Shown in pieces: positions 47,118 to 59,399 of a stretch of DNA of 64,000 nucleotides. The DNA lies in the NCBI GenBank assembly GCA_009760855.2, contig WPIO01000007.1, positions 7,516,501-7,580,500 on the forward strand, given 5' to 3'. Source of the stretch: Cristatella mucedo (lineage: Eukaryota > Bryozoa > Phylactolaemata > Cristatellidae). The notes below the pieces were generated by a model. The model saw only the letters and a program-made list of their open reading frames with translations. It ran no database searches and was not told the DNA's origin. The translations under genes and the position numbers were made by a program. Positions within the stretch are counted from its first letter, which is position 1. Each line of letters starts with the position of its first letter.

Positions 47118-47760
47118 CAATGTAATGTATATCCGTCTGTAACTCCACAAAGCCACTAAGACTGTGTGTGTGCTACGCAGGAGAGTTTTGTATAGCGCAC
47201 TCACAGCCTTTGCGGCTTCCGGTACGCATTCGGTAGCCAACAGACTTCGTCTCACGCAACAAAGAGAAAGTGGGAAGCATAGCAGAGTCAGGAGAGCAGT
47301 TGAGGTAGTGAGCAGTATGGAAGTGACAGCTCAAGACCGCTGGAAAGGATGAGTCATAGTCGGCAGCAGGAGAGTAGTTGTCGTTGCTTAAGAATTGTGG
47401 AAGCGAGTTCCACAGCCTAGGACCTGCAGAGGTAAAGCTTCTGTCGCCAACGGTCTTTAAGGGGAGGAATGGAATAGCTAATTTATTGTTCACGACCTGA
47501 GGGCACGAACAGGCTGAAACTGGTGCTGCAGTTCAGCTAGGTATTAAGGAGCCAAGTCACGGCAGGCGTTGTGGGTCAGCGTAAGAACTTCGTTCTTTAT
47601 CCGTTGATCAATCAGCAGCCACCCTAGCTCTTTTGAGCAAAGGAGACGCGTGGTCAAACCTATGGTACTTGAAAACTAGCCATGCAGCCATATTCACAGC
47701 CATTTGCAACGGCCTCATTGCTATATTTCTGCAAGTGATTGGCGTGCACGATTGTGGCTT
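47118..47760 (-). mobile_element. LINE C, 3' end
   Basis: The minus strand encodes KLAIPFLPLKTVGDRSFTSA and [12 protein letters not shown]. The 3' end at about 47118 shares CTCCACAAAGCCAC with 20125-20170. Confidence 0.85.
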
Positions 47761-47821
47761 CTCCGAGTTTTAGGAGCGAATGCAAAAGTACCGTGGAAAT
47801 GCAGGATTTTAACAACACGGC

Positions 47822-48150
47822 GACCTTACCAAGAACTCTAGAGCTTCATCGAGAGCTTTTCCCCCAAGAATTACATAGCCGAACCGAATGCTCTGGCAGC
47901 AGCCCGGCCTACCTGGATTTCCTATCAGCTCTCTGCTTCAGGTAACCTAAGGAGAAGCAGCTGGTATATTTTCTCCAACCGTCTTATACATATTAAAAAC
48001 CGTTCTCGGTCGAGTATGGCCCGAGGTCAGTTCAGATTGGGAATAGTGACAGTAGAAGCAGCATCGAGTTACACTCTTTCTAAAATGTCCTGCCAGCGTT
48101 GGCTTGAGTTGCAATATACGCGGCTTGTTGGCACCGAGTTGGCACCGAGC
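47822..48150 (+). repeat. Segment shared with the inverted copy
   Basis: ACCAAGAACTCTAGAGCTTC and the following 300 bases match 34385-34000 on minus. No coding was recognised. Confidence 0.6.
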
Positions 48151-48195
48151 TTCACTCATGAGCTATGATCCCCCAAGGCCATCAGACCGGCGTAC

Positions 48196-49410
48196 GAAAA
48201 GAGAGTGTAGCCAGGTTCTCGCCTCGAATTCAGACTCGATGGGAAGTAAAGCATGATAAAGTTGCATTACTAAACAAAGCGCTGCTCTTTGGTCTGCTTA
48301 TCGCCTCTATTACAATGTCGTCTCCGGTTAAAAGCCCGAGGCTAATCTCGATGTTCGTATTCTGCAGTAATAGCAGTATCGCCTCTATTTAATTGCGTGC
48401 CTGCGCATCCATCGTAGGACACTTGCTGGTTTTTAAATTAACAAACCAAGTTTCACCAAAAAGTTGAAAGGCCTAACCGTTGGTTAAATTAGAATCACTC
48501 CTAAGACGTCAGCCATAAACCTTGGCGTGTTATTCCAAATCACCTTATCCTTAGACGAGTACATTTCTATCAAAAAGTCGGCCTATTCAGATTTGAAAAT
48601 TGTATGAATATCTGGGCCCTCTTAGATTAGGCTAAGAAAACAGAACCAGTTAACGGTTTTGTATAGAAGCCTTTATATAATTCACTCACTCATTTTATTA
48701 AATACTCTCAACCTGAACTCCTTATTGCCTGCAACCGGTGGAAAACGCGACGGCCCTGTCTCGGTCTGTCGTGAACGTGGTAGCTGCATGCTCGATCATA
48801 TGATCTTCACTGGCTCTCTGTTAAGCCTGCTATTGATTCTAAAATTAAAAACATGGCTTACAGCTCCCTTTACTCCTAAACACAAGCCTACACATCTGAC
48901 CTCATGTTTCCCCCACTGGGCTCTCGCTTTACCAGCTCATCAGCATCTCATAATCTTGCCTCATCTACCACTAAATTAGAATCTTAAAGTGATCGAGCTT
49001 TAAGTGCCTATGCACCCAAAGTCTCAAATTTGCATTTGAGAACGTTCATTGCTTGTATTGACGTTGAACCCTTAAATTCACAGCTCAAATAGTTTCTGCT
49101 CCAGTCAGCCTATCTTTAGCCCTAGTAAACTTGTTTTATTTGGTGCCATGCTTTTTGCTTTAGCACTTTTGCACGATTAAGGTAATGCAAGTACCTCTAG
49201 GTCCTAATAACGGGTGGCCGCGAGCCTTTATTTTTACTTGAGCATATTGCCGTAAGCCAGACACAAGATCACACTTATAAGCTTGATTACCGAGCTTGTT
49301 ATTCGGCCGAACGGTAGTGAAACTCCCAGCAAGATGTGAAGCATCTGGTCACAGATTGGATTAGTAGGGCGGGCTATTCAAACGAACTTACATTATTGTC
49401 GTAATATGTG
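48196..49410 (+). mobile_element. LINE B 3' part, uninterrupted copy
   Basis: Collinear with copy 1. At 49030-49045 it lacks the LINE A insert, so it serves as an empty-site reference. The 3' end ATGTGAAGCATCTGGTCACA parallels 43960. Confidence 0.75.
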
Positions 49411-50199
49411 TGGTGGGTTCCAGCTGTCGAATCTTAATTCAAAGACGGTACAAATTGCTTGATGAGGCCTACCTTAATGTGCCGTGGTGGCGAGAGCAAC
49501 TGCTGATGATTGACCAGCGGCTTCCGCTTGATGTCGTTCTTCCCCAATCGAGAAGTTGTGAATACAGTGGTCCTCTAGCGCTTTTGTGAAATTGTCCTTA
49601 TATGTCTTGGCTCTCCTTCAGGCAAGGAAAACAAGCAAATTTCGTGAAACCGCATTAGAGGCCCATCGTGAATGATGACTCCACACTGTTGTCTTACACC
49701 ATGTCCCAGCAGTAGCCACCATACTTAAAGGCTTTAACAAAGATCTAACATAGGTGCACAGAGCTAGCCATAGATAGAGAGATGGGTAATTTTTTCCTTT
49801 ACAAAGTAGCCTTACTTTGAGGCTTCTTTATGAACTGTTAATGAACATGTTTCAATCACTCGGGCTACAGGTGGATCGTATAGACTCAAAAATGCTGGTC
49901 ACACTATTGCAGAAATACAGCCCATCTTGCCGTCTGAAGAAGTAAAAAAAGCTATGATAAATTCCCTCATCTATTTCTTTTACAATTTTTCCAACAAGTT
50001 ACATTTCTTGAGCCTATAATTCAGTATCTTAGCTTTTTGAATTGGTAGGATTAAGGTCTATGATTAGATATTTGAGGTCTTTCTGGTTGTGAAAGTATAA
50101 CGTTTTCTCCTCAGGCAGATGTTTGAAATTCACGGTGCATCCTTTCCTAAAGGTGTGGTGGCTAGGGCTTGCGGTTCAGCAGCAGATACAGACCAACAT

Positions 50200-50490
50200 T
50201 TCCGATATGATGAACGATTCCTGCTATGGCTTGGCTTCTTCATACCTAGTCGAAATATTACATAGATTTTCGTCTCCACGTGTCCTTATGTCATATACGG
50301 GCCTTAAATTAGCAGTTCCCTTTCTAGGCGTCAAGACTGTTTGCGACTGAAGCAATTGCTCTGCAGGCCATAGCCAGGGGAACTCACAGGATTTTCACGA
50401 TCTCTTGCACTGTGACACAATCTTTACACTGACTCTGAGCTACTACCACCATGCTACTAATATTTGCTCGACTGCCCACCCGCTAAGCTC
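50200..50490 (+). mobile_element. LINE C fragment
   Basis: Encodes CYGLASSYLVEILHRF and LKLAVPFLGVKTVCD, the same C-terminal signature as 13320-13480. It is present only in duplication copy 2. Confidence 0.75.
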
Positions 50491-51064
50491 GGCGTCAATG
50501 CACCTCCGGTTTTGCCCAATCGCTGCTCGCCTTTAACGAACAGGGTTGTGGGTTTCAGCTTCGTCGGACATGCGAAGCCCAGTGATATATATTACGTTCT
50601 CTCGGGACACTTTAAGAATGAATTATAGTCGTACTTCCTCCTTGTTTGGCATGAAGAGTTTACTGGCAAAGATAAATTTGCCAAAGGCAGCTTTACGTTT
50701 GAGTGCTCTATAGATGTATCTATTGCATAATAACAGCTAAGTCCTAAATGGGTGCGTGTAGAAGGGCGGAGATAGATTACACTGAATGTGGATCTGCAAA
50801 GTCTTAACTCGCTGTCTCATTTTCTGCTTTCTCTGCGAGGCATTTCATCCGATTCAGGAGGTTGGGGAAGGTAGTTCAGGGTAGCTAGTTATAAGGGCGA
50901 TTTACCATGTCACGCGTGCTTAGATAAGTGAGAGGTGCTTATAGTGACACTGCCCATGCTGGGAATAAACCCATTGAAATACTTCCATTAGAGAATATCT
51001 GAAGTACGCAAAAAGAGATCTAGTTATTATTATTTTTTGTAATTTAGCTACTGCTTATTTATTC

Positions 51065-51101
51065 AGATATGCATTATTATTATTATTATTATTATTATTA
51101 T
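51065..51101. repeat. (ATT)n microsatellite
   Basis: Run of ATT after a LINE-like tail. The paralog at 45150-45190 has a shorter tract. Confidence 0.9.
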
Positions 51102-51109
51102 ACCCCAGC

Positions 51110-52600
51110 TAACCCCACTTCGTCATCGATGGAAGGCGCCCCGACATAGCACTGTTCTGCGAGTTTTTCAGTGACATGATAAAAGTGGTGCCAAATTCTT
51201 GCACAGGCAGCTGCGAATTAATCAGTAAGCAGACGCAGATGGTCCGGAATCTGATAAACGAGCTGAATGCTGAGACAGGCCTTAGCTTGAACTAGAAGAA
51301 ACTGCTCTGGAAGCTCAGGAGATATATTGAGGACGCAGTTTTAGCTAGTGCTATATTGCACTTTAAAGAGGTCGGTAACATGGCTGAGCAGAGAATTAAC
51401 GCGGCAAGCCTCGTCGACCACATACATACATACATCCAAGTTTGCCTCTATCTTGCATCTCATGGCGAGCTTGCTGTTGATTACCCAGAAGATGTCGCAA
51501 GCTTTGCAAAAATAGAATCTTGAAACGTCAATGCTATGCAATTGTTAAATCACACCGTTCAGGCACTAATGGAAACTGGAACAGCTCGCGATGATGATCT
51601 GTTGACCAAGGTGTAATAGCTGTGTCAGCATCTTCAGACCGAGGTGCGAGGCGTGACAGCCAGGTAAATCCGACCCGGTTGGTAATCCTCCTCGAAATGA
51701 ACATCAAATAATATCGAATGCATGGCCTGTGGAGAACTATTCCTTGTGGCAATGAACGAGATACCATCAGAATATTGCACTTTCCGTTTGACAAAGACTT
51801 GACGGATGTGCTTCGCCTGGCAGCTAGCATCATCCTTCATTATAGTTTTTTGCATTTAATGCCGAAATCCTCGCATTGCTTGCAAGTGATGTAAATAAGA
51901 TTGACGTTCCAGACGTCGAGCCGATCCTCTTAAGGCAGCTGTGTCGCAATGTTCATTGGTCGGTAAATAGAGTCAGACTCGCCAATGACAGACAGTGGGA
52001 CACTTCTCCATCTCGCAGCCATTTTGGAAGAATCCGGTCGAGCCGGCGCCGGCTATAGACTAATGCACAAGCTGATGATGTGTATTCTGACACTGCCGGT
52101 GTCAGCCGCTACGGCAAAATGTCTCTGCAGCATATTTAACCTTATCAAGGCATGCATTTAAATGATGACGGGTGTGGACGACGTCAATCAAGCTTATCTG
52201 TTGTATTTTAAGAAAGAAATTTTAGCGTGGCTGACAATATCTCGAGATCACGTACTGTTAGTCTATTCTCTGCCACTGATCACGTGTCGAATAAATGATT
52301 TGCGATTGTAATTATATCATCGGATGCAGAGCATCTTCTTATCTGGAAATCCTGGCTCCTCCACGGGATTACTTATTCTCGCAATCTTCATCATTTCCAC
52401 AGAATAAGTCAAGCGCCAAATTAAAAAGCTTGCAAGTGCCAATAAAAGCGCCAGGGAAGATGAGAGAAATCATGAATACGCTATGGAATTCCAAGAGCTG
52501 TAAACAGAACGTCAGAAAAGCAATCAAAGAAAGCATCACTTTCCGCTACTCGCAGCACCCGCTCCAGTTCGCTAGCCAGCCAGTCATTTGGCAAAGGTTT
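51110..52600 (+). pseudogene. hAT-like transposase remnant, copy 2
   Basis: The counterpart of 45200-46880. Near 52080-52165 it reads ILTLPVSAATAKC and LIKACI, closer to the hAT C-terminal signature than copy 1. It is degenerate. Confidence 0.5.
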
Positions 52601-52920
52601 CAGAAGCTATAATTGGACAATATGAATGCAGCTGAAGAATAATCAGCTCATTATTATGTGCAGATTTTAAATTGGCACTCTAACATTGATGGCGTAGCTG
52701 AGCTTCCTGAATACGACCCGCTTTCCAGCTGCAGTCTAGTATATTGGGCTAATGGTAGAAAACGTGAGCGAATATCGAATAAAGTAGAGCACAAGAATTA
52801 TCGCCAGCATCTCAGCAGCAATGCCATTTAAGGGCCTTGTGAAGCAAGATAATGCATCTCTTCTTGTAAGTCCACAATCCCCTAAAGAACAAGTAAAATT
52901 TAAGCTTTCAATATCTCACT
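52600..52920. other. Unassigned DNA
   Basis: No recognised feature. Confidence 0.3.
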
Positions 52921-52924
52921 CTCA

Positions 52925-53600
52925 GCTTCAGTGGCTTTCAATAAGCACACTGCAGTCAACAGAGTTAATCTCATGAAAGAACAGCACGTGAGGAGCACAA
53001 CTGAATCAGAAGAGTCATTAGAAGAAGTGAGCAGAATGGAACTAGCAGATCATGACAGCTGGAAAGGATATGCCACAGTCAGCAGCAGAAGAAGAGATGT
53101 CATTGTGTGCAAAGTTTAGCAGTGAGTTCGACTCTCTAGGGCAAGCTGAGCCAAAGCTTTTGTTGCAAAGGGTCTTCAAGTGACGGAACCAAAAGGCTAA
53201 CGTATTGTTGAAAGAGTACCTGAGAGCATAATGAGGTTAAAACTGGTGCAGTTGCTCAGCAAGCTTTCAAGGATTCATCCATGGCGGGTATTGTTGATCA
53301 TTGTCAGAAGGTTTCTCTTTATCATTTGATCAACCGTGAGGCATCACAGCTCCTTCAGCAAAGGAGACACATTGTTGAGCATCTGTGGTTTAATAACTAG
53401 CCTTGCAGCCAAGTTCATTACCAGCTGCAGCGGCTTAATGGTTTCTTCGGTACCCCAGCTAAAACTTAATTTACAGCAGTCCAGCTTAGACGGAATAGAG
53501 GAGCCATCTAAATTTCCAGCAAGGCGCTGTGATAGACAATCTACAATTTTAGACAGGAATCGGTAGTGATGGCTATCTGTGGAGGCAGTCTACTAGGTAT
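52925..53600 (-). mobile_element. LINE C, degenerate
   Basis: The minus strand is collinear with 47250-47700: the GAGCAGAATGGAACTAGC and AGCTGGAAAGGATATGCC segments, then counterparts of LKTV and of the HQF region. Confidence 0.65.
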
Positions 53601-53604
53601 ACAT

Positions 53605-54055
53605 GGAGAACAGAAAAGTTTGAAGGGCAGACCCTTGGCGGAACTTCACATCTGACTGATCTGCTGGATGAGACTTGACCAACACACGAAAGCTATTCTG
53701 ATATGTCATAAAAAAATTGCGGAAAATAAATTGGTTAAAATAATGTTAATTCTTGAGATCTTTATGAATTCCTGATTTGTAAAGATAAGGAAGCGGCTGT
53801 CATAATCTATTAGTTAGCTGTCCAACGGCCTTTAGTCAACTGTACTTGGTGCTTTAAAGTGAGTTTCAGGCCATGGCTTGTGTCGTGAGGATATGCCCTC
53901 TGTGGCTTTAGTGTAGGCCGCTCTGCGTTCGCGACACGAGCAGCTCTATTTCGGATATGGACACTCTCGATTTTCGTCAAGCTTCGATACCGTCGGCTTG
54001 CTAATGTACCTAACAAGTGCATTTTTGCCTAAATTTAAAGTTTAAAGTAGTCAAG
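53605..54055. other. Unassigned DNA
   Basis: A 70-codon minus frame at 54022-53810 has no recognised domain. Confidence 0.3.
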
Positions 54056-54059
54056 ACCG

Positions 54060-54840
54060 GTGCTGTCACGACATCAGCCGGCTTTCAGCTGCAGCATCTT
54101 GGAGAATACGAACTAGAAACGTGGCATCCAAAGGATTAGATGTCGGTTCGAGGCTTAACTGTACGACTTGAGCCCAAAGGGCGGGTGATTCAATGCCTGG
54201 CCTGATTTGGAAGTAGTTCAGATAGGTAGGCTGTAGCACCTGAGGCTGTAGCACCTGAGGCTGTAGCACCTGAGGCTGTAGCACCTGAGGCTGTAGCACC
54301 TGAATGAAGAGGAAGAGCATGAAGGAATCTACGAGTACGCAACTAGATTTTGTTGATACGCTGCTTGTGTGTGCCCGTGCATGTCGGTGAGAAGTTGAAT
54401 ACTATGAAAATTTTGAAGTTTATGACAGACAAGCCTAGCTGCTGAGTTTTTTTTTTAATAACTATAAGTACCTTAGTGCACAGGCCAAAAGGTCTGGAAA
54501 TACCGAGTTGCAGGATTCATGACGGGATGACGCATATGTATGGAATAACTTAGATGTGTTATACTAGTCTAACCAGACCCGAATTTTTGAACTGTTACAT
54601 AGCTGAAATGAACGTATGTAGAATTTAATGTGCATCTGGTGTTCGACAAGCGAAAGGTCTCTTTTGGAACAGGCAACCTAGATTTCGTGCAGATACTACA
54701 AGAGATAGACTGGCAGAGCACATTTTGAGGATCTTTCTCTCCACTTTATGAGAAACACATAGTTGTATCACAACTACTAGGTTTTTGAGGTAATTAAATC
54801 AGGCTGAGCACCCATAGTCGCCAAATATTAACCATGAGGC
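54060..54840 (-). mobile_element. LINE A-related copy with internal minisatellite
   Basis: The minus strand follows the C-terminal domain, the LLP/AYLSDL region (here QPTYLNYFQIRP) and the SAARLVC segment, with many changes. Confidence 0.7.
54229..54303. repeat. 15-base minisatellite, five units, in a LINE frame
   Basis: Five identical units of GGCTGTAGCACCTGA. On minus they read VLQPQ repeats, in frame with the LINE segment around QPTYL. Confidence 0.97.
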
Positions 54841-55183
54841 TGTTAATGCTACTTACTCTTCGCTGGAAATCATTGGGCATTATAATTATTTCAATCATCC
54901 AACCCATCCTAATATAAACGTCAAGCTGCAACCTGCATTATCTCGTAGAAATTGTTCAAGGTTTACTAAAGCCATGGAAAAGAGCTTGCCACTATGGCTT
55001 TCGTCTGTGCCTTTACCCCCATAGTCTTCAAATTCATTTAAACTGGAGTAGTCGTTCAGTGTTTAGTGCTCCACTGAATTAATGGGTTACACTAAAGTCA
55101 TTCAATTGGGTTTTTCCAAAGGCATTCGAATCAATCATCTTTCGAACGATACTCGAAGAGCCTAAGTTGCACTTAAAGATCTC

Positions 55184-55623
55184 AGATCTACTCCCGCACC
55201 AGGCCAAGCATCGTACCAACTGCTTTCAGGAATCTAACAGTCTACCAATACCTCGTGCAAACTCAAATCCTGTGGAGACCGTGCGTTTAGTTCGCATGCT
55301 CCTAAAGCCTGGAACTCACTCCCGACTTGCGTCAGAACATCCCTGATTTGACCGCGTTTAAAAAGAACTTAAAAACACACCTATTTAGGACAGCATTTAG
55401 TGGGTTCCTTTGATTCGTCCTTCATGTGCTTATGCGTGCTGACACTGTGCATGCTGCCACTAACCACACTTGCATGCTGACCCTGTGCATGTCACCCCTA
55501 ACCATGTTACTCATGTTATTTATCAAGCATGATATTACTCACGATTCAATTGCGTTTCCCTTTGCAGCAAATGTAAAGTGCCGATGAAGAGATTGAGTTC
55601 TCTGAGGGCGCCTTATCAAGTGC

Positions 55624-55628
<5 letters not shown>
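55184..55628 (+). mobile_element. LINE A, 3' end
   Basis: From the [10 protein letters not shown] segment through the C-terminal domain and 3' UTR. The usual (TTA)n tail is replaced by a long (TA)n. Confidence 0.9.
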
Positions 55629-55718
<90 letters not shown>

Positions 55719-55728
55719 TATGTATATA
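55628..55728. repeat. (TA)n tract
   Basis: About 100 bases of TA with TGTATA variants, lying between two LINE A copies in opposite orientation. Confidence 0.95.
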
Positions 55729-55744
55729 ACAATATCAACAACAA

Positions 55745-55936
55745 TGCGTAAGCACATCAATGACGAATCACAGGGACCCACTAAATGCTGTCCTAAATAG
55801 GTGTGTTTTTAAGTTTCTTTTAAATGTGGTCAGGTCAGGGGATGTTCTGACGCAGGTCGGGAGGGAGTTCCAGGCTTTGGGAGCATACGAGCTAAATGCG
55901 CGGTCTCCAAAGGATTTAAGGTTTGTACGAGGTATA
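55745..55936 (-). mobile_element. LINE A C-terminal fragment, inverted
   Basis: The minus strand encodes the LKSFGDRAF through LFRTAF region but lacks the 3' UTR. It is inversely repeated against 55245-55440. A second (TA)n follows at 55956-55988, bordered by CAGATA and TATCTG. Confidence 0.9.
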
Positions 55937-55952
55937 TTTAAGGTTATATTTC

Positions 55953-55988
<36 letters not shown>

Positions 55989-55989
55989 G

Positions 55990-56795
55990 ATATCCTTAAG
56001 AACAGTGATTGGTCTGGCCGATGAGGCTCTGGCTTGGCACGAATCAAACCTGTCAGTTCGTGCCCACTTCAAATTGTGCAGTGGCTAGGTCTAATCCAGC
56101 TGGCCAGTCACCTGAGAAAATCCACAACGTTCCATTCTTAGCCAGCTATCACTTTGACTCTGATGACACCAAACAGTGCTCATAACGTAAACAGCCCGTA
56201 TGAGCTGCGTTGACAGATAAAATGAATGCCCGCTTTTTAGACATTCTATCCAGGAATATAAGTCAGTTTCATAAGCGAAACGACTACAATGACCGAGATT
56301 CTACTAATACGACAACCAAAGTATATATGCGAACTAATCGAGGCATCTCTTTTTTAATTTGTGAGCGGTCGTCACACGACTATTATTCAGGCTTCTCCTT
56401 GACGACTGCCTGACGTTAAACAGATATCGTCAGAAAACAGCTTCGATAGCGAGTCACTATATTTGACTCTGGTACAAGATTAGGGTGTCGCGGGTCGCTA
56501 AAGATCTACTGGCTCCCTGGTTTTGTTAGGATCTGACTAATGCAATTCAGTTTGGCATGGCTAAAGAACAAATGTACATATCAAACGCTAGCGATGAATA
56601 TAGCTTTACTGCTGATTTATACCTGTATTTCCATGACATCCAGCTAAGTGACTTACTTACAGAAAGAGCAGCGGTTATTCCCAACTGATCGGCAACATTT
56701 TCAACATCATATGCCATGCAACGTTTTCGCTTTACAACACAAGAGCCTCAATAGCTTGTTTCCTTCATAACTAAATGAATCGATACATTTCAGAT
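55990..56795. other. Unassigned DNA
   Basis: No recognised feature. Confidence 0.3.
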
Positions 56796-56799
56796 TCCC

Positions 56800-57190
56800 A
56801 GTGCCCTTAGGTTATCTCAGGAGGATAACAAAGTTGTGCCATTCCTTTACTTGAAGCCATTTGGCAGCACAAACTTGGGCTCTGCAGGTTATTGACTGTG
56901 GAAATCGCTTCCACTATTCTTACACAACGGCTTTTTTTAATTTGTTGCCAACTACGGCGCATACTTTTTAGCTGTCCGGTGCAGATACTTCTACAATACT
57001 CCCTTCATCGACCGCCATTGTAACTCAGCTTTGCTTCTCTCAATAACTTTGTTTCAAAGGATTGGGTTTCTTTACAACTACCTACCTATAAAAATCCCCT
57101 TGGGCATTGAGTTATCCAGAGATAACGCACCAGCAAAGAATCAACCTGATCTTTGTTGCTTTGTGGAGTCGAAGAGAGAAATAAATCATT
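56800..57190 (+). mobile_element. LINE C, degenerate 3' end
   Basis: Encodes KVVPFLYLKPFGSTNLGSAG and LWKSLPLFLHN, with later GCTTTGTGGAGTCG matching the LINE C 3' end. Confidence 0.75.
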
Positions 57191-57194
57191 TGGC

Positions 57195-57745
57195 TTCACA
57201 GCCACAGTAAGAGACATCTGGTATACGTTCTTTTTGTTCTCAAGGTCGTCTTCAAGTACCGGGTACGTTACTACAGACCATTCAAAGATCTTGTATAATG
57301 CTTACACTCTGGCATCCCTAACCGTGCATCGGGTATTATGGTTTTTCTTTTCTGGACTTTAAGCACGGGCATGCAAAGCTGATCTAGTGGTCGCTTTTAT
57401 CGTCCTCTCAATACTCGAGACTTACTGTAGTATGTCCGCTCTTGCCACAGCCATTAGAAATAGATATCCTCTCTACTAGCATTGCTCGAAGAATGACACT
57501 CAGGATAGTACTAGCTAACCGCGGATTGTGTTTCACTCACTACTGCTGCTTATGTTTGCAGAAGATGCCACATATTTCAAGCTGCACAGTAACCACAATC
57601 TCAGCGACTCGGCTAAAATCTTTTCAGTTGCTCTTGCTCTATAGCTTTGATAAACCAATGCTCCGAAGTTTGCTCCATTTTGGTAGAGCTCTTTGTTTGG
57701 ATACCGTTAACATTAATAATGATGATAACAACAATATGATTTTTG
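57195..57745. other. Unassigned DNA
   Basis: A 102-codon plus frame at 57442-57750 has no recognised domain. Confidence 0.3.
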
Positions 57746-57749
57746 AATA

Positions 57750-58430
57750 AACTTTAAGAGAACTAACTATATCTCTCTTTGGTTTTTCTGATATGTTTAG
57801 AAGGAAGCTCGTCCATAGGTTAGTGCTAACATACAAAGTGTTAGCTTGAAGTTCGTAAGAGGCACAAAGCTAGGCAAATCGTGCTAGAAGTGAAGATTAT
57901 GCACTGCCTATCCTGATCTGAAGTATTTCTGATAGATATTCTGGTATAAAAGAAGTAGGAGACCTAAAATTGAGCGTCTGAACCGTGAGTTCAATACTCT
58001 GTTGGATGAGACGCAAAAGCATTTCGGTGAGAAGTGGTGCTATGCTGGTCCCCACAGACAAGCCTAGCAACCTAGTTTTGCACTAACCATAAGCCAAATA
58101 TTACACCAATTATTAATGAGCCATTAAAAGAACTGGAGGAAGGAGCTAAAATAGTCAAGACAGCATGTAGCAATATTCACGGACTAGTTCAGATGTGGTA
58201 ACCCGGTCTAAGCAGTCGCAAATTATTTCAATGTTACCTAGCTAAAAGTTGGCATACCTGGTTTTGGAGCTAATTAGACCGTCCAGTAATAGTTTGCTTT
58301 TGACCTGGACACCCAGATTGCGTGCATAACGTACTGGAGACATGCTGGCATAGCTTATTTTTAGGGTGTACCCAATGTCCGAGTAGTGAATGGTTATGGG
58401 ATTGTGCATAACCTAACCTACCCAGTAGCT
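57750..58430 (-). mobile_element. Degenerate LINE A-related copy
   Basis: The minus strand shows the 3' tail (AACTTTAAGAGAACT as seen on plus), the ACAGACAAGCCTAGC segment and CACCCAGATTGCGTGCA, all collinear with 28400-29050. Confidence 0.65.
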
Positions 58431-58434
58431 GCTT

Positions 58435-59240
58435 GTTGTAATCTTCGTGAAATCGAGGTCATCGGAGCGGCACTATAACCAATATATCTATCTAAGATCT
58501 GTTTTGTGTATCACTCAAGTTCTTTGTTCTTTTTGTCGTTCGGTTCTCACACGCAGACAGTCAGCCGCTGACTAACGCCAACAGTTCATTATACGAGGCA
58601 CGGAGCAGAGGGATGCACTACTCCCTTCGCCCCTCTCTTCCACTCGACTCCCTTCTACTCTCGACTCGCTTCTCCTCTACCGCGCGGCTGTGCCATCGCC
58701 GGCCCGATGACGATGATTCACCCGAGGCGGACCACAGCTTTTCGCCGGCCGACGCTGATGGTGAATCCACCATGTGTTCACCACTGGGTGACCGGCCTGT
58801 GTCCACGCCACATCACAGGTGGACCACAGCTGTGCAGCAGCCCCTATCGATGATGCTCCCCACAGCTGCTCAGCAGCTGTTTATCAGAGGAGCAGTACAG
58901 GCCTGCATATAGCCCAACTGCACTTTTCGCCTTAAATATTATGTTTAAATGTGCAATCGCTCATTGCCTAGGGCTTTGTCTTTATCGCACGACAATCCCA
59001 TCACTGAATATTTGGCTGCAATATTCATGACTTGTCAGAATCACAGTGCATGCTCATTATTATTTCAAATTTCATCAACTATAAATACTGCATGCCGACG
59101 GAACGCTTATACGTGGCTTCGAGACTAGTATTTCCCTAGACACATCGGGTAGAGCATAGGCTGCAGGTGAACAAATAACATCTGAACCATTGTCATTACC
59201 ACAACACTTGCTCTCACATTAGGATGACTGCTAAAATAAA
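58435..59240. other. Unassigned GC-richer interval with a 99-codon open frame
   Basis: The plus frame 58613-58912 starts MHYSLRPSLPLDSLLLSTRF and includes RPDDDDSPEADHSF. I do not recognise it, and no second copy is in the window. Confidence 0.3.
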
Positions 59241-59246
59241 TCTTAG

Positions 59247-59397
59247 CTGATTTAACAGCATCATTTATATAGAGGCAGAAAAGCCTTACCGGCTACCACC
59301 AGCGCTTGCATTTGGCGATACAGAATCGCCCAACTGCAGGATTAGAACCCAATACATCAGTCGTGAAGAGCTCACCTAACAGGCTACAATGGCCCAG
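59247..59397 (-). mobile_element. SINE1, diverged
   Basis: The minus strand has the SINE1 tail near 59250 (TTTAACAGC as seen on plus), the body and a B-box with one change (59339-59349). Confidence 0.75.
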
Positions 59398-59399
59398 TG

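Larger units (their letters stand above)
48160..52600 (+). repeat. Segmental duplication, copy 2
   Basis: LINE B is uninterrupted at 48196-49410. An unclassified segment is at 49415-49860, a LINE C insert within about 49890-50500, a LINE-like tail near 50530-51090 and a hAT-like remnant at 51110-52600. Confidence 0.8.
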
